Positions 52,566 through 64,000 of a stretch of DNA of 64,000 bases are shown piece by piece; positions within the stretch are counted from its first letter, which is position 1; every line of letters starts with the position of its first letter. The stretch lies in contig NW_019091365.1 of the NCBI RefSeq assembly GCF_001949145.1, positions 2,190,371 through 2,254,370 of the forward strand. Direction: 5' to 3'. Under the pieces are notes generated by a model that worked only from the letters and a program-made list of their open reading frames with translations, searched no databases and had not been told where the DNA came from. The DNA comes from Acanthaster planci (lineage: Eukaryota > Echinodermata > Asteroidea > Valvatida > Acanthasteridae). A program made the position numbers and the translations under genes.

Positions 52566-53559
52566 TGCCAGTAGTTGTGATTGCACCCTCTTGTGTTGGC
52601 GACCCCTGACCTCATTCTCGCTTTTCGTTTTAATTTCCGTGTTTTGCCTGTGTGTATTAAACCCCCTCTATAGCCGACAAGGCAGTTTCACAGTTGCGGT
52701 TCTTGTGTGTCCAGGGAACCTCTTTCCTTTACTGGTGTGGTGGCAGTGTTCGGAAACGACCATTCGCTGTCAACAACCTGGAAAGGTGCTCCGACTTTCG
52801 TGTCAGTGACACATGATATGCCATTTCCGTATACTGTGATTAACTGTGTGTATGTTTTTCATACAATTGAAGTAATTGTCTTGTCCATTCCAACCATTTT
52901 GCACTGCATCTACCCACTGTGCACCGAAGCAGTGGTGCTTGAGTAAAGTGAAAACTATAAATACCTTCGAAAATTGGCAACGGAACTTGAAATACACCCT
53001 CTCACTCGACCCAAACTGTGCTCCATTTTTAGTCAGGGCTGCCAGTGGGGAAAGAAAACCAAAACTGCTCCCCTATGGGGCTTTGCCAATGACACAGATG
53101 CAGTCCAAGTTGATAAACGGGATACCGCTCAGCAAAATGCTCATGTTGAACAGATAGCAAACTACTGCCCGCTTATTTCCCTCAACACAATAATCAAAAA
53201 CTGTACTTGTGTCCAGTCCATTCCTAACCTGACTGCAGAGCCACAAACACTTTTGTCAAGTCTACCCTGTGTTCCTGCCCACCCAACAGGAAGATGCAAC
53301 ACGCAAGCATGACTCCTACCATTGCAGTCCAGCAAAGCATCTGCTCCATTCATCCCCCCACTCCGACAAAGTCTCCCTCAACCCTGACAATACTCAACCT
53401 GCAGAAGCTAGAGCTGCCTTCCATTCCCTCGACCTTGAGTCTGATGATGTTTTCAACCCAGACTTCAGTGGCTACAACGGTTATGCTGGACGGTTTGAAG
53501 CCATTGTCAACATGGGCCCTGTTCAGCCCCCTCAACGTAAGGGCTGATCGTCGGCAGAT

Positions 53560-55935
53560 CGTTCAATGAAGCGGGGTTTCTACCCGCCTTACTTGTAATA
53601 TCACAAATTGCCTGGGCTTCATTACCAACCATGGAAAGTCAAATCTCACCCTAACGCAATACCCGACGTATCAAGGGGCATCTATTGACCTCCAACGAGG
53701 CATAATCTCACTGACAACTGAACGCATCGACAATCTTCTCAAGTCTTTTCTTCCGAGCAGTCTGCTTCAGCTCCCACCTGGCTCCATCTTCTCGGCTTGA
53801 TGGCCAGCAAAGTGGACCTCATCCCCCTCTGCAGGCTGGCTGTACATGCACCCACTACAACTTCATCTCTTAGTGCTCTACAAGCCAAAATGGGACTCAA
53901 TCAATCTCCAGGTCCCCACATCGGACTTCATCTGCCCCAATCTCCAGTGGTGGTTAGTGAAAAAACACCTCTCTCTCGGGGTTCCCTTCCCCAAGGTGAA
54001 CCCGAAAATTACTACAACCTCGGAACCTTCTCATCTGGGCTGGGGAAGCCTCCCTACTGCTGCTTCAAGCATCGGGAACATGAAACCTCCATCTCCAAGG
54101 GAGTCACATCAATATACTGGAACTTCAGGCATGTTCAATGCACTGAAAGCTTTCCATCCAAGCATCATAGCCAAATGAGTCCTCATCTGCTCAGACAACT
54201 CCACGGTGGTGTCATACATCACTCGCCAGGGAGGCACAAATTCTCCTCGTCTATGCCTCCTGATGAGACAGAAATTCCTTTGGGCCCTGGATTATGGCAT
54301 CGACCTTCAGGTGACTCACATTCCTGGTGTCGACAACTCCATAGCAGATGCTCACTCTCAGAGAAAGGTACGTCCCACAGAGTGGACTCTGCAGACCAGT
54401 GTAGTCGATGAGATCTTTACTGAAGTAGAGAAACCGAACATCGATCTTTTCACCTCGGCGGAGAATGCCCAACTGCCAGTGTTCTGCACCAGATTTTACC
54501 AACGAACGCTCTTCAAATCAACTGGGAAGGGATGTTGGCCTACGCTTTCTCTTCAATATCCCTAATACTGGTGGTTCTCTCCAAGATCGAGCAGGAATGC
54601 TGCCGTGTCCTTCTCATCGTCCCCTTCTGGCCACGCAAGCCATGGTGCCCGCGTCTGACCAGACTTCTCGTCCGGGGTACTGGTGATCCTTCCCGACAGA
54701 ACGGATCTGCTCAGCAATCGAAGTCTGGCGTGCTTCACCCTCATCCGACGTCACTACACCTGACCTGTTGGCTATTGTCAAACAGTCCTTCAGATCAGCA
54801 GGCCTTACTGATGAAGCTGCCAAAATGGCCTCGAAGAGTCAATGCCAGTCTACACGCAGCATCTTTGACTCCAGATTACAACATTTTACTTTGTGGTGTT
54901 CAGAGCGAGGTCTTTCTCCGAGCAAAGTTTCTGTGACTTCTATAGCTTACTTCTTCATGCACCTGTTCAAATCAGATCTCCAGGTTTCAACTATCCGTAA
55001 CTACCAGTCAGCCATTGTGGCTATACATGATGGCTTCCTAGATGGTTCGACCGTGTCTGATAACACTGCTCTCAAACATCTACTTCGGGGAATGTTTCTT
55101 GAGCATCCCCAAACTAAGAAGCTAATTCCTTCATGGGACTTGTCGGCTGTTCTCCAACTGCTTGCTGGTCCCCCCTTTGAGCCTCTCAGCGACGCATCGT
55201 TGATCAACTTATCAGTAAAACTGGCATTCCTACGAGCAGTTACTACCTCACGACGTGGCAGTGAACTGAAGGTGTAATCCATCACAGATGGCCACATTCG
55301 ATTGGAACCCCATGGTGTTCGTCTCATCCCAACGCTTGGGTTTCTCACCAAGAACCAGTCAGTTTCCTTCCATCCTCCTGACATTTTTGCACCAGACATT
55401 ACCAAACACACTGGACTCCCGATGACAAACCATGGTGCCCAGTGCAAATTCTTAAATGGTACTCAGCCAAACCAGAAAACTCAGAGGTACAACTTCGCAG
55501 CTTTTCATCACTACAATAAAACCTCACCGAGCTGCGACCAGAGACACTAAAGCCAGATGGACAGTTTCGGCTATCAAAGTTTGCCAACCCAGATCGGCCG
55601 AACTCTGTGGACAATAAAACACTACGCCTCATCAGGGCTCATGATGTCCGAGCAGTTTCCACATCATGGACCTACTTCAGGGGCGTACCGTTGGAGGAAA
55701 TATGCAAGGCAGCATGCTGGAAGACCCTATGTACTTTCACCACATGCAACCTCACCGATGTTCTACAAAAGGACTCCGCACATGGCAGAGTGGCCACATC
55801 CATGCCGAAGGGTTCCTAATCAAAGCGGCCCATGACTTGAACTACTTAACAACTCCATTATTTGCCGAGTCCGCTATAAAGTTGGGACAGTTTCATACTC
55901 CTTTGGCACTCTTACTATGCAGTGTGCTCTGAACA
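53560..55935 (+). mobile_element. DIRS-type fragment 3 (RT end, RNase H, tyrosine recombinase)
   Basis: RT C-terminal sequence (TTERIDNLLKSFLPSSLLQLP near 53,720) is followed by an RNase H region (ICSDNSTVVSYI near 54,185; LQVTHIPGVDNSIADAHS near 54,305) and then the recombinase. The order matches DIRS. Upstream, 53,270-53,550 has a Pro/Ser-rich frame that could be a gag remnant. Frames shift many times. Confidence 0.75.
54768..55820 (+). pseudogene. DIRS tyrosine recombinase
   Basis: The open part 54,768-55,277 has an arm-binding domain (QSTRSIFDSRLQHFTLWCSE, STIRNYQSAIVAIHDGF), then HLLRGMFLEHPQTK and the first catalytic region AFLRAVTTSRRGSEL. After a stop at 55,275 the sequence continues in the same sense (LGFLTKNQSVSFHPPDIFAP) and, in other frames, RAHDVRAVSTSWTYFRGVPL with the His-x-x-Arg block. 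It would insert the circular element DNA without target duplication. Frameshifts and stops make it inactive. Confidence 0.8.
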
Positions 55936-56015
55936 CTCCCCCCTTCAAGGGCTCGATGCTACTCTGCATATTTACCGACTGTTTGGAGTAGGTTGAAAGC
56001 AGAAGATTCTCCCCC

Positions 56016-56283
56016 CCCACAGAAATGTGGGTGAGGTCTGCTATTGAATACCTACCCCAACAGTCGGCTCCCTCCCATCCTTCCTCACTTTTGGCTTGGA
56101 TGGTTTAAATACCGGAAAAGGACGAACATGGCAGCTATTCCACTATGCATCGTGGGACTAGAGGGCACACTATGGTTGATGAAAAGTTTCAGCAAATTGA
56201 ATCAGATGCAAAGGAATTTGCATATTTAGTGACCGTTTGGAGTAGGTATTCAATAGCAAACCTCACCCACATTTTTTGTGGGC
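56016..56283. repeat. Inverted terminal repeats of a DIRS-like element
   Basis: CCCACAGAAATGTGGGTGAG, then GTCTGCTATTGAATACCTAC (56,016-56,067) is matched in inverse order by 56,230-56,283, whose complement reads CCCACAAAAAATGTGGGTGA, then GGTTTGCTATTGAATACCTAC. The arms are about 52 bp with high identity and are separated by about 160 bp. Each arm contains its own hairpin (CCCACA/TGTGGG). This fits DIRS inverted ends at the 3' side of fragment 3. Confidence 0.8.
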
Positions 56284-56856
56284 TTATACATGTACCTGTA
56301 GCTAGTTCTGTGAAAATAATAACTTTTAACATGTGTTACAAAAGTGTTTGAACAATACCACCATATGTTAAATAATGTCCAGTCCCCCGCTTGTCAACCC
56401 GCATGGGAGCTCACCCCCACGCTAAAATACAAATCTGGTGAAAACACTGGCAAGTGGTTTTAGTTTTGATTGAAAAAAGACCAATTTCTCTTAGATGCAT
56501 TTCATGAACTACATTCTGTAATGCAGGTACATGCAGAGTTTAATCATTAATACATTTTACTTTGGCATAAATATTCACTTTGAGAACATAAATTTGACCT
56601 GTCGCCACAAAATCAAAGGTCAGAAATTTCAAAAACTAGTAAAAAAGTAAATTTGTTCTGTCAAGATACATGTGTACTCCCTTAGAGTTGATAAAACACA
56701 TAATTTACTGTTAGCTTCAAAGGCTCACAGAGTAAGTTTATAACTGGAGATACCTCTCTTTCGACAAGTAGTCTTTAGTAATTCCATTACTGTTAAAAAA
56801 AAAAAAATGCATCTTGAAAATCCATTACCGTAATAATACATCTCTCATCTGAGAAA

Positions 56857-57520
56857 TCAAGAAAGAGCAGCAAGCATTTGAGTTCGCTGTACCGTAACAA
56901 GAGCCAGCAAGCTTAGAAGTTTTTTGCTGAGTATTGGTAACGACAAATCACTGTTGTCAGGTAAATTTGAAATGTGGTCTAAGAGCTTTGACACTTTCCA
57001 CGTTTTTGAGTACTTCGGCTTTTGGCTGTGTGGAGTTAAAACCCCTTTTAGAAGGCGGATCATAATAGAATGTTGGCCCACTGGCTGACCTCTAACCAAT
57101 GGCGGAGTCACTGATAAAGCTGACCTATAAAGATTTATAGTTGAATATGACTTTCCATCTGAATGCTGCTGAGCCAGGAAATTAGCAATATCTGGTTCAT
57201 ATGGCGCAAAAGGATTGATTTTCCTTCTACCACATCAGCTAAGCCAATCTCTCCAGGAAGACTCATACTGTTTTTCTGTCCAAGAATTGGAGAGGTGTTT
57301 GGAAGCATCTTCCAAAAGTCCCTGTGCTGCCCATTGTCGCCTAAGATGGTCTAAGCGACTAACTTGAGGTTCGAAGGATGGACTTCCCAAGGTTTGTCTA
57401 GAGCCAACTCTGGGAGCTGAATTGGATGTGACACGTAAATTGACAGTAGTTGTGGGAACCAGGCTTGGGTTGGCCGAAGGGGAGCAACCATCAGACATGA
57501 GCCTGTCTTTTCTCTGGAAA
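56857..57520 (-). pseudogene. DIRS tyrosine recombinase, 5' part only (element 4)
   Basis: On the minus strand the arm-binding part reads LRRQWAAQGLLEDASKHLSN and SWTEKQYESSWRDWLS (to 57,235). Near 57,060 comes RLLKGVLTPHSQKPKYSKTW and LLSLLALVTVQRTQMLAAL, which covers the first catalytic Arg region. The His-x-x-Arg and Tyr blocks are absent, so the element is truncated at its 3' end. Confidence 0.75.
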
Positions 57521-57737
57521 TCTTGTCCAGGATTCTAGATATCAAACAAAATGGTGGAAAAATGTAAGGGGATAAGCTAGACCAAGAAAGGGTAAAGGCA
57601 TCTATAGCCCATGCGTATGGATTTTTTTTTCCAAGAGACATTCAGAGTCAATTTTTTATTTTTGCACAAAGCAAAAAGGTCAACGTCAGGACAGAATGTG
57701 TGCTTGATAATTCAATCAAAGACTACCGCTTTGAGAC

Positions 57738-58900
57738 TTACATGTACATGTAGTTCTTTTCTTTCCTTTGGAAACACCACTTGAATACATGTATCTTGGT
57801 TGCCGCCTGGTTTAAAGAAACAATAGTTCCACCCATTTTTGACAAGTACGATACCACCGTGCTGGTATCAGATTTGATGAGGATATGTGCATTACTAATG
57901 TTTGAGCACAATGTAAGAATTGCATGATACACAGCTGAAAGCTCCTGAACATTACCCTGTTCGTAGGAGTCGTCTGTCTCACAGACTGCCCCCATCTCTG
58001 ATTACTGGCATCTGTAGAGATAACGATATCAATAGGTGGAGTTTTTATACTACACTTTACTCCCTCAAAAAGAACCATTAGCCACCACTGAATTTCATCA
58101 AAAAAATGTGTGATATCAATAAGGGCATCAAAATCACCCGATTTTGCTTGAAGTGCTTTAGCTGTAGCCACTTCCATTTGTCGGTAATGAAGTTTACTTT
58201 GAGGGAAAGCTTCAAACGTAGAAACAATCAAACCAATGCATCTAGCCAGTTGGCAAATGGTTACTGATTTCTGACAATATAACTGTCGCCATTCGAACTT
58301 AATCTTTTCCACCTTAGAATTGGGGGTTTGCAGTGTCATGGAAGATGAATCGATCATAAACCCCAATTACGTCAATCGTGTCTTTGGGATCAAAGATGAT
58401 TTTTTGAAATTGATTTCAAACCCAAGAGTTTGCAATAGCCTTATCATGAAAGCAGTGTTATGATAGCTTTCTTCTTTTGAAGAAGAGAAAATGAGTATGT
58501 TATCTAAGTAAATGACCAAACGTATACCTTGACCCCTAGCCAAGGCCACTACTGGCTTCATAACCTTTGAGAAAATTCTTTGAGCCGAAGATAAGCCAAA
58601 CGGTAAACATGTAAAGCAGAAAAGCTTTCCTGCCCATGAGAAGCAAAGGTAAGGTTGATCTTTCTGAGACATCGGGATAGAGAAGTATGCATCTTTCAAG
58701 TCTATTGATGTAAGATAGTCGTTATGTTGTATTTGTATTTTTCACAAATCTTATGTTCTCCATTTTAAAGTGTTTGTACACTTCAAATTTATGGAGATCT
58801 TTAAAGTTAATAACTGGTCTCAATTCGCCCGAGTTTTTCGTTATCAGGAATATGTTGGAGAGAAAGCGGCATGTTGCCGGAGGGATTTCTCTGATTGCTT
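57738..58900 (-). pseudogene. DIRS reverse transcriptase and RNase H (element 4)
   Basis: Motifs on the minus strand: ITKNSGELRPVINFKDLHKF near 58,830; KDAYFSIPMSQKDQPYLCFS from 58,696; FTCLPFGLSSAQRIFSKVMK; then VIYLDNILIFSS, where the catalytic YLDD is changed to YLDN. RNase H begins with IVISTDASNQRWG near 58,020 and, after a frameshift, LIKSDTSTVVSYLSKMGG near 57,865. Loss of the second catalytic Asp would abolish polymerisation. Confidence 0.85.
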
Positions 58901-61179
58901 CTTTGAGCTAAAGCTCACTGATCTCCTTGTGAATCATGAGAGATTCTTGTTCAGAGAAATTTTTCTGAGCAGGTTCAGAGAACTGAACAGGACAATCACA
59001 AAATCTATGTGACACCCTGAGACAGAATCCATTGATCAGAAGTGATTTGAGACCAACTGTCTTTATGCCCTTTAAGTCTCCTTGCCCATGCCGGCGGAGA
59101 TTGATGCGGAACTGATTCTACATACCTGTTTTTTTCCGGTGCAGGCCTAGTTACAGTAGATGGTTTGATGGACTTGTGGTGTCACATGGGTCATCCACAA
59201 CCTACATGTAGTTGGGACATCTGAGAGCCCCGAGAAGATGCACGCCAGTAGTGCTTGTCTCTGTCGGAGGTTCAGCCATAGTATGCGGATTGCCGATATG
59301 CCGATTTGTCTTTGGTGTTTATTATAAGGTGTGTAACGGTGATATGAAAGACGAGATTTCTTCTCCTCCGAGATCATTTTCTACCTGCCTTGTAGGCTTC
59401 TACTACCTGTTTCATGGTATTATTCAAGTCTTTCCCGAACAACATATCAGAGACGGGAGTATTGTAGGAGCATAGACCCCGATACATTGGATTGAGGACC
59501 CTTTTTTAGTTCCTCTCTCAGATTCATGCTTAGTTCGTAAGAGGCATTCCCTGCAAGGGTTATGCCATCTAAGGCAAGTTCTTTGACCTTGTCGACATTC
59601 AAATGTTGGCCCGACGTACATGTAGCTGCGGTAAGCAGTTCGGTAGGTATGTTGCAGTAAGGGAGCAACCCTTTGACAACATGTTTCTGAATTTGCTGAA
59701 AGATCACATCTTTGGATCTTGCCGAAGCAGGGATTAATTGTTTCCCACAGTTCACTGTCAATTCTGGGTGCCGTAATGGCCTCTGCATTTGATGGCGTGG
59801 GATATTGCTCAGGAATTTTTTTCACTTGTCTCTTTTTTGACGGGTAAAGTTACGGCTTTAACCACCCTTTTGGCTAGATTGCCGAAAATCTCAGGGCCTT
59901 TGGCTTCACTGTCTGTGTAAATGTCTTTGTTCGGAAGAACATCAAAATCAACACATGCTGCAGCTTCAGTGCCTGCCAGAACACTGGTCAGGTCAAACTC
60001 CTACCGAGCTGGGTCAAAAGCAGGAGCCGCAGTTCTTCCTGGAAGTCGTCGTCATATTGGGATGAAAATTCAAGATGAGGTGAGCCCTTAACAGGGTTGT
60101 CCTGGCCAGCATGCTTTGCACGTCCGGCAGGAAGGGCTGCATTTTCCACCAGAGATGTCAACATGTCCTGCATGGCATTTACAGAAGCTGATAACTTCTG
60201 TATACCCTCAGTATCAGCCTGCAGCTGAGCATCAAAATCTCTGTGAGAACTAGGTTTTAATACTTTGGCCAACCTGGTGTTGTCTTCTTCAGGATCCGTC
60301 ATCATGGCTGCAGTGTAGGAGCTCTTTTCGCAATGCCTATCACACGAAGAAAAGATACTGACTCCTTCCAGCATGGGTTTATATACCCATCTTGGGCCAC
60401 CTTATTTGAATTACCATTGATCCTTTGAACCTGTTGTGTGAATCGCATGCCTGACACGTGGAAAGGAATGCAAACCCTCTGAAGACTTGCACGAAGTGTT
60501 ATGTAATAGAATTTTAATAACAGGGTTCCTCCAAGAGAGACAGGTAAAGGGGAGCTGGACAGGTAAAGTCTGGCAGCCAACTCACATGAGACTCACTACC
60601 CCTATGGTCACAACACAGTGGGCCAAGAGACATCATATCTGACAGAGAAGACAGGCTGCATGGTGGAACTGAATGCCCACAGTATCGTTTAATGGAACTG
60701 AATGCCCAAAGTATCATTGAATTGTACCCTACAATATATTTCTTGAGTAAGTCAAACCCAACTTTTTGAACAAATCACCGGGAGAACAAAAGTTTGAGAA
60801 TAGTATCATCTGTCCGTAAAGAAGGAGCCGTGAAAATGTAAATTAATGTATACAACTTCGTAAGTACTAAAGGAAAGTTGTATATTTGGGTATATGTTTT
60901 GTTGCAGTGTGTACCAGACTCCCGAGGATCATGTTTCTTGAGAAGGGAAACCCGGGGAATGTGGCACTCCACTCCTAGCCTTACCCCTACAGAGGCTCGT
61001 CTTTGTCCCCTCCAGAGAGGCATGATTCAAGTCCTGGGTCTGCCCACCTAGTCAACAGTCAAAGAGGACTCCAAGTCACGCCCATCCTTCAAAGGTTATG
61101 CACCCGGCTGGAATCTTCGGCACCAATTTTTCTAGACTGCTTCTGTACTGCAATTGTGTTGAAACGTACATGTACAAAG

Positions 61180-63400
61180 TCTTCTCCAGTGCATGATGCT
61201 GGTGACCATACCCTGCTAGAACTAAAAAGGCCTACTTTAAATTACCCCGGGATATCTTCACCAACTTCCTGTCCTTCCCGGGGTTACTTACTGCCACTAA
61301 AGTCAAACTTGCTTCCGATTTAGCTAAGTTTTTTGGCAAGAACACCTTTCTTGATATAGATAAGTTGGCTACTCCCTCGAATTTATAAGTGCCCCAGTCC
61401 CACCCAATTCTTCATCCAACTCCAGTCCCCTCCTACAAAAACAAATGGCAAGCATTGGAGTCTGAAGTAAATTCTCTTATTCAGAAGTGGGCCATCCTTC
61501 CTTTCCTTCCTAACTAAAGCAACATAGGTATCACTTCAATATTATTCCGCACACCAAAGAAGGAATCTGGCAAGTGGCAACTTATTATCAGCCAGAGACA
61601 GGTTCTTTCCTTCCAGATAGTTCCATATGGAGACTCTCCAAACAGTTACCCCTGTCTCCGCAGATTCCAGCCCGGGCATCGTCAGTGGATCTAAAAGACG
61701 CCTACCTTCACATCCCAATCCACCCACTAGACCGCAAGTTCCTTTGACCCATCCACATTAGATGAACCATCTAATTTTCAGCCCTGCCATTCTGTCTATT
61801 GACATCTCCAAGGGTCTTCACCCGAGTGGCGATAATCGGCGGAAAACCCTCAGAGATGTCAAGAGACCAAATGGCAGGGCTGAAAATTAGTAGGGTCTGT
61901 CCATGCCGGTTCCATGTCCTGATATTCCAATACCTTGATGACTGGCTCATTGTAGGCAGATCTCTAGATGAATCTGCAGCTTCCACTCGTCCTACTTACT
62001 TACCTGGTACCTTTTTGCCATCTTCATTAGGCCCCTCCAGCTCCATCTGGACCCGACTAACCTTTCAGTTCCCATAACTGATTTCATCCACCCAGACCTT
62101 CACAGGTGGCTGATACAAAACCATCTCAATTGCGGCCTTTCCTTCACAAAGATTGGCCTTCAGACTACTGATGTGCCCTAACTTAGATGGGGTGCTTGCC
62201 CCTCCCCCCTTCGAGTTCTCATGGACATGGGGGCCCCAGCTCTTGGGAAGTTACATCAACATTCTGGAACTCCAGGCAGTCAACGTGCTACATCACTCCT
62301 GCACAACCATCAAAGGCAAACATGTCCTGATTAGGTCAGAAAACTCAACAGTGGTTGCTCACATAAATCACGAATTAGGAACACATTCACCACGGAAAGG
62401 CCTTCTGACAAGACAAATGTTATGATGGGCGCTGGATTTCGGGATTGATCTAAAGGCAACCCTATCCCCGGAACTAGCAACTTCACTACTGTTCTACCAT
62501 AACAGCTATTCACAACAGTTCCCTGGATGGCTCGACTCTATCCTATCGGACAACAATGCCCTCAAACACCTCGTTCATAGTATGTTCATCAAATATACCC
62601 CGTGAAGACAGCTCATTCCATCCTGGGACCTGTCCCGTGTCCTTCAGCTCCTTGCAGGTCATCTCTTCAAGCCCCTCAGCAAGGCATCATTATTACACAC
62701 CTTGGTGAAGCTGGTTTTTGTCCTCCCAATAACCACTTCATGCCAAGGCAGCAAACTGCTGTTGCTATCCATCACAGAAGGCCAAATCAAATGGGAGTCC
62801 CATGGCATCTGCTTTGTCCCAGCCCGATGCTTCCTGACCAATAACCCATTGGCATCGTTCCACCTGCCAGACGTCTTCTTTCCTTACATCACAAAACACT
62901 CTGGTTCTCTGGGTGACAAACCATGTTGTCCTGTCCACTCTCAGATGGTATTTGGTCAGGTCCAAGAAGCTGAGAGCTACAGTATCTCAGCCCTTTATTA
63001 CCTCAATAGGACCCCATCAGCCAACAAGCAGAGACACTACAGCTAAATGGGCTACTTGAGTGATGTCTTGCAATGGGATTGCTCCCATGGCAGAACAATC
63101 CCATCCTCTGTGTTGACTATTGAGACCACAAGGACCCTCACAGGTGGACCATCTCTAGATTTACCTGATGGGTCACCCTTCCATGGGTTCTCAAACACTC
63201 CCCCTTTTTTCCTCTTTATGACATACCAGATGCCAGTCATATTTTTTCTTTCAGTCAGCGCATCTTTGCCAACCCCTGTCCAGGGTCCAGTACTACTCTA
63301 ATAAAGTAACAACTGTTAGGATAGGATGAGGGCCTTGGACTCCTCCCCCACAGTAATGTGGGAGAGTCTGCTAGGGAAGACCTACCAAAATAGTCGTTGA
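61180..63400 (+). mobile_element. DIRS-type element 5 (RT, RNase H, tyrosine recombinase, end repeat)
   Basis: RT motifs: ITSILFRTPKKESGKWQLII near 61,535, VDLKDAYLHIPIHPLDRKFL near 61,685, and FQYLDDWLIVGRSLDESA near 61,927 with the catalytic YLDD intact. RNase H: WTWGPQLLGSYINILELQAV near 62,225 and LIRSENSTVVAHINHELG near 62,335. Recombinase: VKLVFVLPITTSCQGSKLLL near 62,702 and SFHLPDVFFPYITKHSGSL near 62,855. The end motif CCCCACAGTAATGTGGGAGA at 63,346 resembles the terminal repeat at 56,016. Stops and shifts are frequent, and the middle of the RT is deleted. Confidence 0.8.
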
Positions 63401-63439
63401 CGACCCGTTCTCCCCACTCTGGCTCTGACTGACCTTGCA

Positions 63440-64000
63440 CCGGAACTGTGAAATGGAAAACGTACTATACACGTGCATGGTAAATCAGGATTTTTAACTA
63501 ATAAGTGTCATTGCCCCCTTAAGTGTAATTTGATATTGTTTGGTAGAATTTCTTTTTTAGGAAGTGTGTTTATTATTTAGGTCTTAAGTTCAGGTTTGTC
63601 CAACTTATTACAAGCTTATGGTTTGGATACTGTTTTAACCTATTCTGTGTTGTACCATTGTCCATTCCAAGCTGCCTGTCCCTTCACAGCATTCATGGTT
63701 GATAAACAGTCCTAATTCCAACTGCATGTTTGCTGGCTCATTTGAGCTTGCTCAGTATGCTTTTCAGTATTAAGATTCGGCATGCATACATACATGTACA
63801 TGTTTATGTACATGTATATGGGTAAATAGCACCCAGGCATTTTTGGCTTTTAACATGTACATGTATCTTTTTAGGTTCATTCATTCAGATTCGTCGAAGG
63901 GCTTTGGACAGAGGTTGCCCTTGAATTTGATTTTGTTCAGTAGGTAAGCATTTCTAACATTTGCGTGAATTCAAATTTGTTACTGCGGTTTGCACTTTCT
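63440..64000. other. Intergenic, no gene seen
   Basis: Host-type AT-rich sequence with ACATGTACATG runs near 63,790-63,820 and 63,855. No coding region is supported. Confidence 0.5.

Larger units (their letters stand above)
56857..60374 (-). mobile_element. DIRS-type element 4 (gag, RT, RNase H, partial recombinase)
   Basis: The most complete retroelement here, on the minus strand. Gag-like ORFs (60,374-59,988, acidic with MQDMLTSLVENAALPAG; 59,788-59,447 with VIFQQIQKHVVKGLLPYCN and TLAGNASYELSMNLREEL) come first. RT and RNase H follow, then a recombinase N-terminal part and its middle, cut at 56,857. Its lineage differs from fragments 1, 3 and 5. Coding parts need several frameshifts, so it is not active. 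Confidence 0.8.

Noticed and set aside
54255-54285. Second hammerhead-like core (CTGATGAG)
   Set aside because: GAAA follows too soon for a helix II, and the segment is part of a DIRS RNase H coding region.

Overview
The window looks like nuclear DNA of an invertebrate deuterostome, most likely a lancelet (Branchiostoma). The grounds are two spliced animal genes (a GRB2-family adaptor and a TRIM-NHL ubiquitin ligase), an AT-rich intergenic background full of the octamer TACATGTA, and a dense population of tyrosine-recombinase retrotransposons. The species call is an inference; other marine invertebrates cannot be excluded without a search.

Layout. 0-11 kb: an eight-exon GRB2/GRAP2-like adaptor gene on the minus strand (coding 8250 to 2717). 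10.95-23.65 kb: a decayed virus-like or Polinton-like DNA element with its own codon style and no TACATGTA octamers. It carries an integrase relic, an intact divergent pair of small proteins, a capsid-like gene split by a 4-kb head-to-head minisatellite, a relic with an ATPase-type Walker B motif, several small membrane or coiled-coil proteins, and a TFIIB/VLTF3-like factor. The plus-strand block (12.3-20.6 kb) converges on a minus-strand block (20.6-23.5 kb). 25.0-26.3 kb: a complete but dead Tc1 transposon with clear inverted ends. 28.2-30.55 kb: a two-exon TRIM-NHL gene. 35.07-35.34 kb: a small unidentified single-exon gene. 36.6-37.5 kb: a Ty3-like reverse transcriptase/RNase H relic.

39-63.5 kb is a graveyard of DIRS/Ngaro elements in both orientations, at least six fragments. 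They hold gag-like, reverse transcriptase, RNase H and tyrosine recombinase segments, one SGNH-hydrolase ORF, and inverted terminal repeats. It is interrupted by a 609-base assembly gap (46,987-47,595), an inverted-repeat MITE near 45.2-45.5 kb and a small minisatellite at 49.4 kb.

The best candidate for something undescribed is the 10.95-23.65 kb element. It combines integrase, capsid-like, ATPase-like and TFIIB-like genes without a visible DNA polymerase or protease. Its capsid-like gene is interrupted by an inverted minisatellite whose units remain open in several frames. All of these genes except a few small ones are broken. No virus or transposon gene has been reconstructed here.
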